Assembly: GCA_013399115.1 (NCBI GenBank)
Contig: VXAA01001406.1
Coordinates: 132,525-196,524, forward strand
Reading direction: 5' to 3'
Origin: Anseranas semipalmata
Taxonomy: Eukaryota; Chordata; Aves; Anseriformes; Anseranatidae
DNA: 64,000 nt
The notes under the pieces are model-generated. The model was not told where the DNA came from. It did no database searches and was given only the letters and a program-made list of their open reading frames with translations. The position numbers and the translations under genes were made by a program. Below are positions 25,101-40,100 of this stretch, in pieces. How positions within the stretch are numbered: position 1 is the first letter of the stretch; each line of letters begins with the position of its first letter.

Positions 25101-28100
25101 CCTCTCTCGTCCCCTGCCCTGATGTGTCCTGATTGAATGGAGGATACTGCACATCAGAGAAAATATTTTCCTCTCTAAAGTCTCTTGGCAGCATGGGGCT
25201 TGGGTAAGGAAAGGGAAAGAGAAGCCAACTATGCAGCTAATGGTTTTACCAATGAGTACAACTCAGAGCAACATTTTTTCCCCCAATCACTTTTCATGTC
25301 TGGATATATGAGGTATATGCATGTAATGATTTATGAAAATTTTCTGTTTCGAGTTCTCCAAAACCTTCATATAAACCTATATATTCTTGAAACTAAAATA
25401 TTTCAAGCCAGCCTTCACTTCCAAAGACAGCTGCACTACTGCTAAGAAAATCTTGCTATGCCACGATGCTCACTTTGGTAGCCAGAGATGCAACGTGGCA
25501 GAGCTGCAGAAAGACGAGAGAATACACATAAGGTTAAATGACTTGATCTAGGTAGCACAAATGGCAGCTATTCCAGCGTCATCTTTAGGAGGGCTGCCGT
25601 GCACAGAGAAATCCTTCAAGGGAACCAAAACAAATGGCCCAGAATACAAAACAGCAGCACCCTGTTTGGACGGGCGCATTTCTGCCAGCCATTTGGCATC
25701 TGGCAAATTCTGGACGGAATCCACTGAGCTCAGGAGTTCGCAGCAAACTGTGGCTGTAACTGCCCACCCCTCCAGAAGAGCTCTAAGTCACCAGGAAAGC
25801 ACAGACTTGTGGTTCCTGCCATCCTTTTTTTCCCCACTCCCAACTCTAGTGTAAGGACAGGCTTATCCTGAGAGCTCACTTGGACTCCTAGCTCCCAGCT
25901 GACTGAAATACGCTGGCATAGGACCAGGGCCAACACACAGGGCCAAGAGAACAAACCTTTCAGTCTGCCTTAGCCACTTTACAGTCCATGCAGGACTATG
26001 CTAACCAGCAGGACTTGGGATGGTTGACCTTTCATTTCCCTCTCAGCATTATCTGCATTTGCAGTATGAATTTGATGTTTGTCAGGACAAGAACCATGCC
26101 AGATGTGAAAAGAAGACTTTTAGCTGAGTCCTGGATTTCCTACTTGACTTCTGTGGGGAATGGTTTGCGACCTTTTTTGTAGAAAGAAAAATAAGACAAG
26201 TGAACCATATTGTCTCGATCTAACAGGCAACACCCTTGTGTCTTGCTAACCTGTGAAAGTTTTACTGGCCTGTACTGACCTATGCAGAGAGTAGAGCTGG
26301 ACGGTGGTTGGGGCAAAAGGTGCAGGATATGAGTCAGCAGCACCTGCATTAGAGATGGATGGTGGGGGTGAATCAAACAAGAAAAATTCCACGTTTGTTA
26401 ACAAGGACATCAGTTAACTACACAAGTCTGATTCCAGATGAACTGAACACATGTAAGTGAATCCTCAGTTAATTCAACTGCTGTGCATGGCATTTCTTTC
26501 CAGCTGGCCTACACAAAGAGTTGCCAGGTTCTCCAGACAAATCCTAGCACTTGTACAGTCTATTTTAATGAGTGTAAGACCCAAGGTCGAAACAAGTTTT
26601 TAATAGCACTATGAAATTATGGGCAGTAGCCATCTATCAAAAGTCAAAAGTTGAAATTTAGTCAAGAAATGGGAAGTAGTTATCGAGGGAATAATGTCAG
26701 CTTAATTCTAAATGAATAAAAAACACAACTCTCATGTTTGGTGTTGACAGGTGTAAATAATAAACCTAAGCAAAAGCATATATTAACATTACCTGAAAAG
26801 CTAAAGAGATCAATATTGCCATACAGGATTCTTTCCCCCCTCATCTAGGAATTGAGCTAGAACAAAAATAAAATCAAACCCTGGAAAGCAAGTGTTAGTC
26901 CCACTGTTTACATTCCTACACAGAACAACTACAAATAGCAGGGGACACAATTTTTCCCCTTGCTGTCATACACTTTTTTAAAAAATGGTTTATTAAGTGT
27001 TATTGCAAGTAAAAACATATTTTGCATTTTTTAATCAACAGTTGAATCTTAAAATACAGTTCCCATCAAAGGGCAAACTTTTGAAAGTTACAGCTTGGAA
27101 AAAAAAAATCCTGGCAAAATATGGGTTTACATACTTCAGGGAAGGGTTTTCTTTCCAGCAATGCCAAAATTTAATCCTGAACGAAATGGTATTTTCACAC
27201 TCCTACAGACACAGCATATAGAATGTTATCTTCTCAGTTTTACAGTGTCTTCAGAGAAAGGAAAACTAAGTTCTTTAACTCTTCTTCTTACCTGCTTCAA
27301 CATATGAGTGGATTTTTTTTAAACAAGGCAATTATAAAAGTTACTTAAATTTGCTAAAGGTGACATCTACTGCTATCTTAGCATACAAAATAGAAAGGTA
27401 CATATATAGGTCAAATGCACTGTACATACTACATTTTATCCCAAAAGATTATAAAAAAAGAGATTGAACTTGCTCTGCAGAATAAGTTGAGCTAATCTCG
27501 TTGATTGTTCATTTACCCAAGCAGCTTCTCAGTGTTTTGTGTTATTTATGCAATGGTGCTTCTCAATGCACATATAAATTGCAGATCCAAGACACTCTGC
27601 AGTTGTTATTACTTTCCCTTCATTATGCTTAACTTCAGTCTGTCAGCAACTTGGACTTCCATCTAAGCATACATTTTCTTTCACAATAGAGCCTCCAGCA
27701 CATGCCACTTCATACAGGGCTGTCCCTACATCTAAGCCTGATATTTAAAGAATGCACGTAAATACATGCCTGGTTTTCACTTTGCATAGTTCTGTTACAT
27801 AACAGGACAGCAAACCAAACATTGTTTGCATCTGTTAATTTAAAATACAGCACACCCAGAGGGCTCTCTTGATTTACTAATTAGTTTGTTTTGTCACAAC
27901 CGGGCATTGAAAATACTGGGGAAACTCCTGTTCCTAGACTTCAATGTGCCTAGCGCTAATTTATTTATTTTAGCAGACTTGCTGGTTTTATTAGCTGGAG
28001 AAAGCACAGAGTGGGCTACATTGTCGTACACTGGACTTTGAAACCAGATTCCAATGAAAGTCAGTGCTAGAAGGAGGGCCATGAATTACAGCTGCTGATT

Positions 28101-31100
28101 CCTTTACATTTACTGATTAGCCAGGAAAGCAGAACAGGCTGTCCAGTAAGAACACCTGAATATCACAGTGCTAACCACAATTAGACAAACAAGATTATAC
28201 GAAACAGAAATGGTCTTTAGCAGAGATAAAATACTCTTGCTGAAGTGACTGCATTACTCTGCTGTAAAGAAACCCTATGTATGTCCTCCAAGGGACATGA
28301 CTGAGCTTGAAGACTAGAGAGCACTCCAATCTAAGCCCTACATACTTTTACACTAGAAAATGTTGCTATTTAGTGTAGTTCTCAGAAATCTACGTGTGAG
28401 GTTTATTTAGGTGCTCAGAACTGAGGAAGAACACAGAAATACCACAGCAAACAGGGACTGCTGAACAGCAAACATTAAGCTGCATCAAAAGAAGAGTGAC
28501 CACCAGGCCAAGGGAGGTGATTCTCCCCCTGTACTCTGCTCTCATGAGACCCCACCTGAAGAACTGCGTCCAGGTCTGGGCCCCCCAGCACAAGGACATG
28601 GACCTATTGGAGTGAGTCCAGAGGAGGGCCATGAGGATGACCAGGGGGCTGGAGCACCTATCCTGTGAAGAGAAGCTGAGAGAGTTGGGATTGTTCAGCC
28701 TGGAGAAGAGAAGGCTCCAGGGAGACCTTACAGCAGCCTTCCAGTGCCTATAGGAAATATGGAGAGGGACTCTTTGTCAGGGAGGGTAGTGACAGGACAA
28801 GGCATAATGGTTTTAAACTACAAGAGGGTGAATTTAGATTAGATATAAGGAAGAAATTCTTGACTCTGAGGGTGGTGAGGCACTGCAGCAGGTTGCCCAG
28901 AGAAGCNACCTCTGAGAAAAAGACAGTTTGTTAGATAAGCTAATTAATTCCTACTTGCACCTGAAGTTATATGAGGTTAGCTGTTCTTTTTAAAACTTAT
29001 ACTGCCCAGTCCCAGAATAACCTGTATGTATAGAGAGGATTTAAACAAGAGCATCATCCTTGCTACAGGTCAGTGCACTACTGCATACAGACTTCAGGAC
29101 TTTCCAAGAATGTTGGGAGTGGAGTTTTTCAAAAGCACTTGTGTTTCTATGCAATGCAATCATAAATAAAAACTTGAAGAGATAATACTGTTACAGGTCT
29201 CTACCTTTATTAAGGTAATGGCCTAAAAATACATCCTGCCCTTGCAGAAGGTACGTTCTTTCTAATTATTCTGCTAAATAGAAAAGAGTTGTCTCCTACC
29301 TCCTCCCAAGTGCTGATGGCAGCTTTTTCTTCCCTCTCTGGCATCATTATTTTAACACATCACCAATTATGCATATTAAACAAGGCAGGAAGTTCTCAGG
29401 TAGACCTATGTCTAGGCACTGGATTTTGTTTTACCTTCTTGCAAGTGCAATGTGCGTGTGGGAACAATATCAAAAAGCTAAAATTTGTAACAGAGACTAA
29501 TCATCAAGCTTTCTTAATCCAAAACTACTAACACTGACAACCTGGAGAAGAAATAACTTGCTTAGCCTGCAAAGGGCCTTCTCACTGCAGACAGTACTGC
29601 AGGCACAAGCATCTTAAACCACTGTTCTCTTACTCCACACCCTACCTAGCTGGAAAAAAAAAGAACCAGGGTAGAGAATGCACATTGGTCACAGATAGGA
29701 ACACTTGTTATTTCATTCTGCTAAGTGCTCGTTTGTTTTCTTCTGTTAGCTTACAATTTAACCAGATTAAGCGATCCTTTAAAAAGACAATCTGTTGATT
29801 AACCCATATTGTGCAGAACAAGTCATGCTCTTCAAGAACAATCTCAACCTATTAACCAAAAATAGCTCTAATCGGTCAAAGGCAAGAAGTGGGGGGAAAG
29901 GTTTTTACATGCAAAATTAGAAGATATATGATTTAGCGTGGTTTCAGCTTGTTATCAGCAGGCCACGCAATAAATCAAGAATTTAGAGGAGATGTAAAGA
30001 ACCATCTTTGTACTTGCTTGAACCTGAAAGACTCATAAAAAATTCAATTGTAGCTAATATTTATGAGTCCAGAGGCCTCGAGACACAGTCCAGTGGAAAC
30101 AATTTGTGAGTCTACACTCAAATTAATTCCACCTTATTGCTTGGGTATAGAGAAGGTAAGTAATTGCGCCAGGAACTCCCTGCTTGGAAAGATGATCAGA
30201 ATTAGACAAAGTATGAGCAGGATGAAACTCACAGGATACAGAAAAAACGAGAAGTAACATCTTGAGCATTTCTATAGTACCAGCATTAGGTATCCTGAAT
30301 ATTCCACTCTCCTCCCTCCCTCCCCCTGCCTGTTCCCAAATTAAAGCCAGATGCCAGGCGTTCATGTGCTGACCACTCCAGTAGTTAATATAGATGTAAA
30401 TGCTGATCTCTGCAATGAATTCTACCATACCTACAGCTAGTCCTTATGGTTGCTTCTATGTGAAGAAAGCGACTCAGTATTCCTGTAATGCACTGCAAGA
30501 CTACCTGCTCAACCAGCCTTATTTAGCTGTCAAACTGCAACTTTCACTGCCACTCTGGTAACTAGAACCACCGCCTCTTCACTCCCACCAGGGTGAGCAC
30601 AAACTTTGCAAAATGTATTGATATTTTTGAGCTTTGCATGGAAAGTTTACTGCAGCTCAGTAATAAAACTAATTGCGAGAGATTGCCTGAGGACAGGTTG
30701 CTTCCCAAGATGCAAGTACGCTCTTGTTTTAACTTTTGTCCCTTGGCATGTGGAACAAGGATTACGTTTTCAAAGAAATGGAAAATATCCTGGGAAATAA
30801 TCCCCACTAACATGACAAGAGAATTGTCTCTTGTGGGACAAACAAGTGAGCGGGGAACAAATGTACCACTTAACACTCCTGGCTTCCCAGCTTCTGCAGT
30901 ACCTGCAAAATAACAGAAAAATAGTAGTTCCAGGAAAGAGCGTTGATTTAACAACAGAAACTTATACAATATGACCACTTGCCCATAGAAGAGAACCACT
31001 GGAAGATCATCTGATTTAGCTGAATTACATCCTCCCAGAGGAGAGAACAGATGGACAACAAGCTGCCTAATATTTATCTAGTTGGTACAACTTCCTCTTC

Positions 31101-34100
31101 CAGTCCACGCTACGGAGTCTCTCCTTCAATTAACCTGAAGTAAGAGGAGTGTTCCAAAACTTCTGTATCTTGAAAGTGGACCTTATTGCCCTTGAAAGCA
31201 ATATAGGTTTTGTCATCGATTTTATTTAGAAAAGATAAGGTCTTATACAGGTAGAACATGGGCTGTGATAAGCCCCAGCAGTGCTGTAAGCACAGAAATA
31301 ATGACAGAGCAGTCAGCTGGCAGACTGGCTGTATCTTCCAGAGTTGTTTACTGGCATCATTTAAGTCCTTAGCAAGGATGGCATCAGACCTTTCATTCAT
31401 GTTACCCATGGACTCGGGCACCCTGTAAATCAGGTGACATTATAGACTTTGACATGCCTTCAATATATAAACACCTTTTTCAGATATTTATTGCATGGCT
31501 GATATGACAGGCCTGCAAACAGTCCTGACCAACTGTATACAAGTAAATTGTATTATTGCTTTAGTTTCAAGGATAATATATCTTAATGAAGAACCATTTT
31601 TAAAAAAAATCGGTATTTTAAAAGCTAGACTTAAGATGTTGTAGGCACCCACCACAATTTATTCTGCCTTTCCTTTCCCATTCCCCGACAAATACCAGAA
31701 GCAGTAAAGGCAGGGGGAAATACATGTTTTTTTATTACATCTCAGGCATCCAATCATACATTTTAAGCATCTCAACAACAAAAGCATATCAATAAAAACA
31801 AAACACTGAAGAGCTAAATGCTTGAAATCCCTTTCCTTGATATATTACTGCCGTTCAACAAAGCATTGGTGAAAGTCAGCTGGCATGATTTGCATAATTC
31901 TAGTCACATACCTTCAAGAAATGTGAACAGAGGCAGACGGGCTACAAGAATGAGGGGACTCTATTATGGGCCAGCCAAAGCAATTTGGACTGCAAAAATA
32001 AGAGCTGAGAAGGGATGGCAGTGCTGTCTTTTGTACTAAATCAGAAACAGGAATGTAAGACAACAAATGCAAAAGCCATTTAAATGAAAAACAGTGTTAG
32101 TATAAGAAGAAAATAAATTGAGCATGAGCAAAATTAAACTGTAAATTAAAACAAGTTCTCAACCTAAGCAATAGTTTTTAATCAACCCATTAAGCATGGT
32201 AGTGTAGATGAACCTCCCCATCTAAATCAAGTTCCAGCTTAACAGTGATTGGTTAAGTTTAATGAAAATATTTCTGTGATGTGGTATTGCAGGTAAGGAT
32301 TTCAGATCTGAAACCTTATTACAATTACAATGCATTGCAAAAAGTATTATTGTCCTGAAGTAGCACCCTCTTAGTAACAAAGACGAGTTCTTCAGACGGA
32401 GGTTATAAGAAAAAGTAAATAATTACACCCTTTTCTGTCGCACCATTCAGAGGCATACAGGAGTTCTGCCTCAAGGACTAGTGTAGGCAGAGATAAAAGC
32501 TGAAGAGTAAAACAAGTTACTTGGAAAGAAACAACCATACAGATAAATAGAACAACAAAACGTTAGCAACACCAGCATGATTTATATATTCTGTGAAAGA
32601 CTTCTAACAAGCTTAAAAGGTCTTTCAATAAGGCCCAAACATCATAAAATACTTATCATTTCCTTTACTGGGTACACTAATGGTTCTACAAGATGGACAC
32701 AACACTTTCCTGATTTTGTAAAGCCTCATTGTAAGACCACATTTATGAGAAGTACAAGTCAAGATTACTGATTTTGTAGTGATAATTTGCACTCATTACT
32801 TGTACAAAGTGCTGTTTTACTGAAGGTTTACAGCCAGCTGTTACGTCTACTGCTATCGGACATAACACAAAAGCTGTCCTCTTCAGATTAAGCAAACTTT
32901 GCATGAAAATATTACAGCTGATAATGTAAACAGAACCCTAATCAAGGACTGCAGTGGAAACACTACACAACTCAAAGAAAAGTGAAGATGGGTAGGTCTT
33001 CATCTTTTTGTTTCATTAAAAGCAAAGCAAGAGTTTCATTTGCCCGTACATCTTTCATTTCTAAACCACTATTTTACAAAATAGTAATTTAAAAATAGAC
33101 AGCTTTGAGAAATTTTCAGTCAAAAGGCACATAAACATTTTTTTTTTAAAATCTTCACATTGTGTACATGTGTTTGTGGAAACCTATTGTACTTGGTCCA
33201 ACACAGATTTGGATAATACTTACTGGTTTCACGGTCTGCAACAAGTTCTGTGTTTTGCCTTTTTCTCCATCCTCACGGAAACTCCCAGTTGTATTCCCAA
33301 ACTACCTCTACTGAAAGGAATGTCCAATGTCTGAGGCTTCAGTTTTCACACCGTAAATTCAAGAATGAGGCCACAGAAGGAGGTTCAGCCCAAACAAGGC
33401 TTGACCTAAGTGCAAGTGCCTTCTTCCTTACCAAGGGGAGCGAGGCCAAGCAAGCATTGCTCATGTGACTTTGCAGAAAAGCTGTGAGTACTTGGGTCTT
33501 TGGAAATATTTGGTGCTGTTTCTGGGCCTTAAGCATGTAATAGTGAAGTCTCATGGCTACATTAGCAATTTTCATTTGTAGATTACATCATGTAATCAAG
33601 TTCCTAAGAAAACCATAGAGAACTTAAAGCCACTGTTTGATCAGAAATCAGGTAGTCTTAAGCTGCTACAGGGTGATTATTTTTTTTTTTGGTAAATTGA
33701 ACAGTTACTGTTGAACAGTTTGATTCCCCTCACTACCAACCCCTCTCAGCCACAGCATTGTAGAAACTCAGATTCATATGACTTTTGTAGGTTTTAAATG
33801 GTTCAAATGACTTACTTTGCCAGTCCCATGGAGCTGGAAGAAAAGACAACCTTCATATGCAGAAATCAGCCTGCAGATCTTGCAGCTCTAATGTTACTGT
33901 CCTGCTGCTAGCCTTCTTTTTGCTGTTAGAACCAGCTAACAGCACCCTTTACTAGAGGCCTCCCAGCCCAGATGTGTCAAAAAAGATGACTAAGGGCAAA
34001 GTATTGTAATGAGAGAGAGAATGAATTCCCCTGCAATAAACCCCCAAGTTTTGTAATGTTTTCTATTTTAGCACAAAATAGTCACGTCATATTGATACGT

Positions 34101-37100
34101 AGGTGGCAAGAGCCCATAAAAAAAATTATTTGAATAAACGGAGCTCTACTTCCATTCTGCAGTAAAACTAGGTGTTACTGTTTCCTCTGGAAAAAAAGTT
34201 CTAATTTGTAGGGGTACTAATCTCTTGGAGGCATGTCAATATTTTTACAGCATGCACTGTTTAAGACCTGGTTGTGTATGATGTATAGCATGGACAGTTA
34301 ATTTTCCTATAAGTCATAATTCATAGGACAAACAATGTGAGGGATATTAATGGAAAGAGATCAACGAGGTTATTTCCTTTTGTGGCTTTCTGCAGAGTTA
34401 AATAATAAGTGAAACTCATAATTCAGCAAATTAGTTAACTGGAACGATTTTGTCATAGCAGAATTGAATGCTGAATCTTACCTATTTGTGATACTTGCAG
34501 ATCCCATGCTTGAATGAACTAAGTGCTGCTTAACTTCATTTCCCCTTTTCACTTACGTGCAATGGACTTAAACACCAACAGCTTTGAAAAGGCAACTGGC
34601 TTCTTTGAAAGATCATGACTACAAAATTTGACATTTCATATGGATTTTTTCCCCACGATTAATTTCAGGACTAGATTCCAGTTTAATGAACTAGTTAAAC
34701 TATTTTGATGAAAAGCACATTCATTGCTTTACCAGCATTCCCTTGCTTTTGTGATTAATACAATTATAGAACTGTTTCCTCTTCACTTTCCCAAGTTCCA
34801 CATAGACATGTTTTGAAGACAAATTAACTAAAGGTTACCGCTGCATGAGAATTGCAGCTGTTCTGCAGATGCTGAGTGCCACAACTTTTCTTTGGCCTCA
34901 GAAGATTACTGTCATTCAGAAATAAAACGTATCAGAGGATTTCATAGCTTTCATTAATACAGCTTAATTTTGAGGACTCCTGTGCAGATATGGTTATAAC
35001 ACTCCTTTTCTTGGTTGGAAAACAGGTATTTTAACAACTCTTACATTGCATCTACTGAATTAAGAAGCTGGAAAGCAGTAATAGCAGCTGAGGCTTCCCT
35101 CCTATCTGAATACATACATGGTGACTAATGTAGCCAACTCCCCTTTCAAAGGGCTTTAGAAAATGCTGTTGTCCCCATTTTACAGATAAGAAAGGGGAAG
35201 CAGAAGAGTCAAGAGTTTAATCTAGCCCTCACACCGGTTGGTGACCTGTGTTAGAACCAGTCCACATTTACATGAGACTATTGCAACAGAGTTGTTACTG
35301 ATCGCATAAACAGATGCTAACCCACACAGCAGTCTGAATTTTCAGAATAATGTATTTCTGTTTAGCTGAAATTGACTTAAGTAGATTTAAATTAAACCAA
35401 AACAATAATCCTAGTGTCAATAAAAACAGTTTACCGTGATTAATTTACTGGATGGGGAGGGGTCGGACCATCTTTGTAGTGTTGCTTTTTATTTTTATGG
35501 TTTTCTTCCTACAAACAAGGCCTCAAGACCTGGAGCAGCAATCTAATTAATCTCTGCAGATTTTCACCCACCTATAAAATGGTATAAACTGGAGTATTTG
35601 GACAGAAAAGCTTTGATACTTCACAAGAGAAGCAAAAGGGGAAGTTGAGTTCACAGTGAAGCTTCACCCCCGTGATGCTTCCAGTGTATAAGAATAATTC
35701 ATTAGGACAAGACAAAACACAGGTGAACCAGGCTTGACAATTTTGCTTATAGAGGCTTGAAGAACTTTTTCAACTCATTGAATGTATTGTAGCATAAAGT
35801 AACATTGCATTAAGAAGCTCATTATGCTTCCCCTATTTATAGCCACGCATAAGAACATGCATCAGATTAAGGAAGTCCCAACAGTTTCTAGAGTGTTCTT
35901 ACTAGCTAGGACTAAAATGTTACAGGCTGTTGCATTTCATCCCCCAAATTTCAATACAATATTAAAGGTCTTGCTTCTCTGCAGATAAACTAAAAGGTGC
36001 TGCTGAAGTGTGCTGGTAGTGTCACACATCTCATTTCCTATTTAACAGCCTATCTTAAGGAAAAACAAGGAATATAAAGGCAGGTTCTAGTAAAACAACT
36101 GTTACTGGTATGACACTTCAGTAAGCTTACATGTGCTAGAGCAGAAATCTTATTTTTCCCCGACAGCATCAACTCAATGGAACAAAACTAAAAGTGATCA
36201 GACTTGGGTGGAGCAGAGCACTAAGTATAATGACAATTTTTAATCAAGCAGACTTTTGAACTACACAGCAGAAATCAGAGCCACGCTGTAATGCTGTAGG
36301 CTATTAACTCTTTGGGGGCAGAACCTTTACTAACTCACTTTGTTAAGCCAAACAAACAAAAAGGTTTCCAGGGTAGTTTTAAGTCAACCAAAAACTATAC
36401 ATAACCTCAACCACACTAGTCTGTATCAGACAGCAGGAAGAGGAGGCAAGGCAAGGCAGGCTTCCGACATCAACTTAGATAGGATGCTTTGTAAGAATAG
36501 CAGGGTGATGAGTTTATGTTAAGAGGAGTCGTAAGGGAAAGAAACTGCCACAGAAACAGTACGTGCTTTGAGACTTCTGTTATTATGTATTTAGCTTTAT
36601 CCATGGCATAACTTAGAACAGAATTTTGTTAGGTACTGCAAATCCCCCCACCCTCCTCAGAGATCAGTCTTGAGCTAATCTAGCACTGAAGGGAAGGAGA
36701 AGAGACTACTCTGAACAAATGTTTTCAAATATAAATACAGATCTGCTAGCACAGTTATGGCAGGATATGAAGAAACGCGATCAGTAACTAAGATAACTGT
36801 GCTGGGGAACGGCCTGATCTAGACACTCTCAGACCTGTAATAGCATAAATTCCCAAGTGCATCTTGTTCCGTGTGGTGGAGGTGTCAATTTGACTGGTAA
36901 TAACACCATTTTGCTGGTAAGAGCTGCCTATGCGTTAGAATATTTCTTAAACACAGTTATGCCGGCATACATACAAACCTCATTTTTGCAGGAATAGTAT
37001 TACATTAAAACCACTCACACATGTACACTTGAACAGTCTTCTGCTATTTCATTATGTTCAGCGCTACAGTGCTATGAATACAGAAGAGGTTCTTCCCATG

Positions 37101-40100
37101 AAAGCTTCCAATCCGTAACTCGGACCAGAACCAAAACAGACAACAAAAAAAGAACAGATACAGAACTGAAAAGATTATTAAAAAAATTTTGAAGTAATAT
37201 CACCTTTGGTTCCTGAGCAAAAACTGATGGTAGAAAAAGTCATTGCATATATCCTGTAGAAAGTGTTTGAATAAAAAAAGTTATTCAACTGAAGAATCTT
37301 TAATCAAACCTGTTTCACAGCTTGAATTTAGCTTTAAAGTTTGCCCTTGATTTGTTTTTGCTGTAATATCAAACTAGCAACCTCACTGATTAGTCTTCAA
37401 ATTGAGCTTTAGCAGTGCAAAATGTTTTCATGCTGCGTTTACTACGTTTTCCACTCCCAGCCACCTGAATATCAAACTAGCTTTGCTTAGGCTGCAATGG
37501 CAGCATCACACAAGCTAGTTCGTTAACTGTGATAAGGATGTTTGTCATGTCTGATGACATTATGATGCTGTTTTGCATCTTACTACTGAAATCAAAAGGA
37601 AGAAGGGAAATGCCCTAACAATTACCAAAATGAGAATTTCCCCACTGAAAACACAGAGAAGAGAAGAGAAGAAAATGATCTCATATGATGCAGGAGAACC
37701 AAGAAGGTATGGGAGCCAACGAAGCCCAGCTTCAGCCACCGTAGCTACACAAGGCACCACTGACTTTGGAATGAATGAGGACACACTACTGCTTTTTACA
37801 TTACAACAAGCTGTATTCATTAGTCACTCAGCTTCAGCAGAATTACTGCACAGAAAAATTCAGCTCATTTGGTACAACTCCAAGCCTACCTCAAACCCAG
37901 CGTGCCCCACCGTTAGAAAACTAACGAACTGCACACTTATTCAAAAAGTTCCCCAAATATTTGCAGGTCACTCTGTTGTGGTTTAGCCCCAACAGGCGGC
38001 TCAGCACCACCCAGCCGCTTGCTCACTCTCCCAGGTGGGATGGGGGAGAGACTCAGAATGGCAAAAGTGCGAGAACTCCTGGGTTGAGATAAAAGACAGC
38101 TTACTAGGTAAAGCAAAAGCCACGTGCACAAGCAAAGAAAAACAAGGAACCCATTCACTACTTTCCATGGGCAGAAAGGTGTTCAGCCGCTTCCAGGAAA
38201 GCAGGGCTCGTCACGCGTAATGGTGTCTTGGGAAGACAGACGCCTCACTCCAACCATCCCCTCCTTCCTCTTTCTTTCCCCCAGTTTTATTGCTGAGCAT
38301 GACGCCACGTGGTGTGGGACATCCCTTTGGTCAGGTTGGGTCAGCTGTCCTGGCTGTGTCCCCTCCCAGCCTCTGGTGCACCCCCAGGATGCTCGCTGGC
38401 AAGCAGCACGAGGAGCAGAGAAGCCCCCTGGGAGGTAACTAACAGTCTGTGCCCTGCCATTTCTCAGCTGCCCCACCCCTGGGGATGTAGGAAAGCCAAA
38501 CCACCTTGATGTCTTCTTGCTACTGTATCATGGGAAGAGGAATCAGCTTCCCAATGGATCAGATCCATTCTCTATGGGAATCATGGGGAACTACGGAACA
38601 GGGAGCAGCCCTATAGTTGCTGCCATCTGCTCATTATAGCTCTTTCCTCGATTTCCTGCAACTATCATCTCTAACTGTCCAGCAAGCATCTATTGCCTTT
38701 TCCTCAGAAGCTGGAGCCAGAGGAAGGACTTGCACTTTGCTAAGGAGAGAAGCCTCCAGCTTAAAAGCTGCTCAGCATCCAAGACGTTCAGAAAGCCATC
38801 AAAACCACAGGAGAGCTTCAGTTACCTCAAATAAGTGAGACAGTTTCCTTAAGATGCACAAAATTCAGCTGTAAGCACCTAGTCGACACCTAGTGTGAAA
38901 CTACTTTATTCTCAGTACGAAACAAAAACACAGCTGTGGGGACATCTGTCCAAATTACCAACTGCTCTATACTGCAGCAGAGCTGAGCAAGCATTCTTAA
39001 AACACACACAAGGAAAGCCAAGGCACTCTCAAAGTGTGAACTATATCTTACATTTAAGAGGTAAAATAAAGACATCCATGTTCATTTCATTAATCAAGCT
39101 TGACAGCTTTAGGACCTTGTAAAGACTACGTAGCAACTTCATGAAAAACTGCCTTTATGCTGCAGCCACAACCAGCTAAGATACTATCTTGAAAATCTAG
39201 TGCTACCATAGCAAATTACATAGGGACACAATAAAGTTATCTGCTGCTCTGCACATTCAAAGTTCTGCATTGTTGCTTTCCCTTCTCTTGCCCTCTGCCC
39301 CAAAACCCCTAAAAAATTAAGTTGGAAACACAGAAGTATTATTCTGAGAGGGCAAATTGGCAGCCACCACTCGACACAGGTGAAAAGCTTTCAGACTGCA
39401 CTGGTACCAAGGAGAAAGAGTAATTTTCTAAACATGAACTCCAATGCCCTTCAAAAACCCTTGCGCCAACAAGGTGAACGCTGATTACAGAATTGCCCTC
39501 TATGATTCTGCAGTCACGTACGCACCACTTACATGGGCCTGAAGGTTGAAATTCTAACTTAACTGGCAAGTTATCATAGTCCAACTATTTAACTTGATTT
39601 CAGCATATTTGCATCATTCTGCAAAGCTACTTAGCAGCAACTGTAACAGCTGCATCTGCAGTAGAGTACTGCAGCCAGACTGCTGCAAGAGAAGCCATGG
39701 AAGAAGGCAGTACCACCAGTAAGTTTGATCAGCCCCCCTTGCTTTATGCAGCTGCTTGGCTCCAAACACCTCCCTGTTCCTTGGATGCCTGGAGGAGACT
39801 CATCAGCCTCACTTCCCTCAAAGGCCAGAGAAAACAGACTTACAGCTGCTGTGGTGCTGGCAAGGGACCACACATGATTCTTGAGCAACTTTCCTTCAAA
39901 GCTTTTTTTTTTTTTTTTTTTTACTCCCTTGGAGTAGGTTGGGAGTAGAAAAGAGGAGCAGAGATATGAGCACTTGGAAGTTATGCACAGACATCATCAC
40001 TGATGACTTCGACATTTTAGCCAGGCCACCAAAAATACTGCATCATAGATGACTATGCTTTCCAACCTTCACAGCCCTTTGCAGAATTATTTTCAAGTTC

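Noticed and set aside
28390..28632. 80-codon minus-strand open frame
   Set aside because: It lies within and antisense to the CR1 element.
30562..30999. 145-codon minus-strand open frame in intron 1
   Set aside because: It overlaps other open frames on the opposite strand, has no recognisable domain and shows no splice context. A chance frame of this length is expected in 64 kb.
37573..37986. 137-codon plus-strand open frame running into the LTR
   Set aside because: Its C-terminal end is LTR sequence and the rest has no domain. It is inside the KCNK5 intron on the opposite strand.
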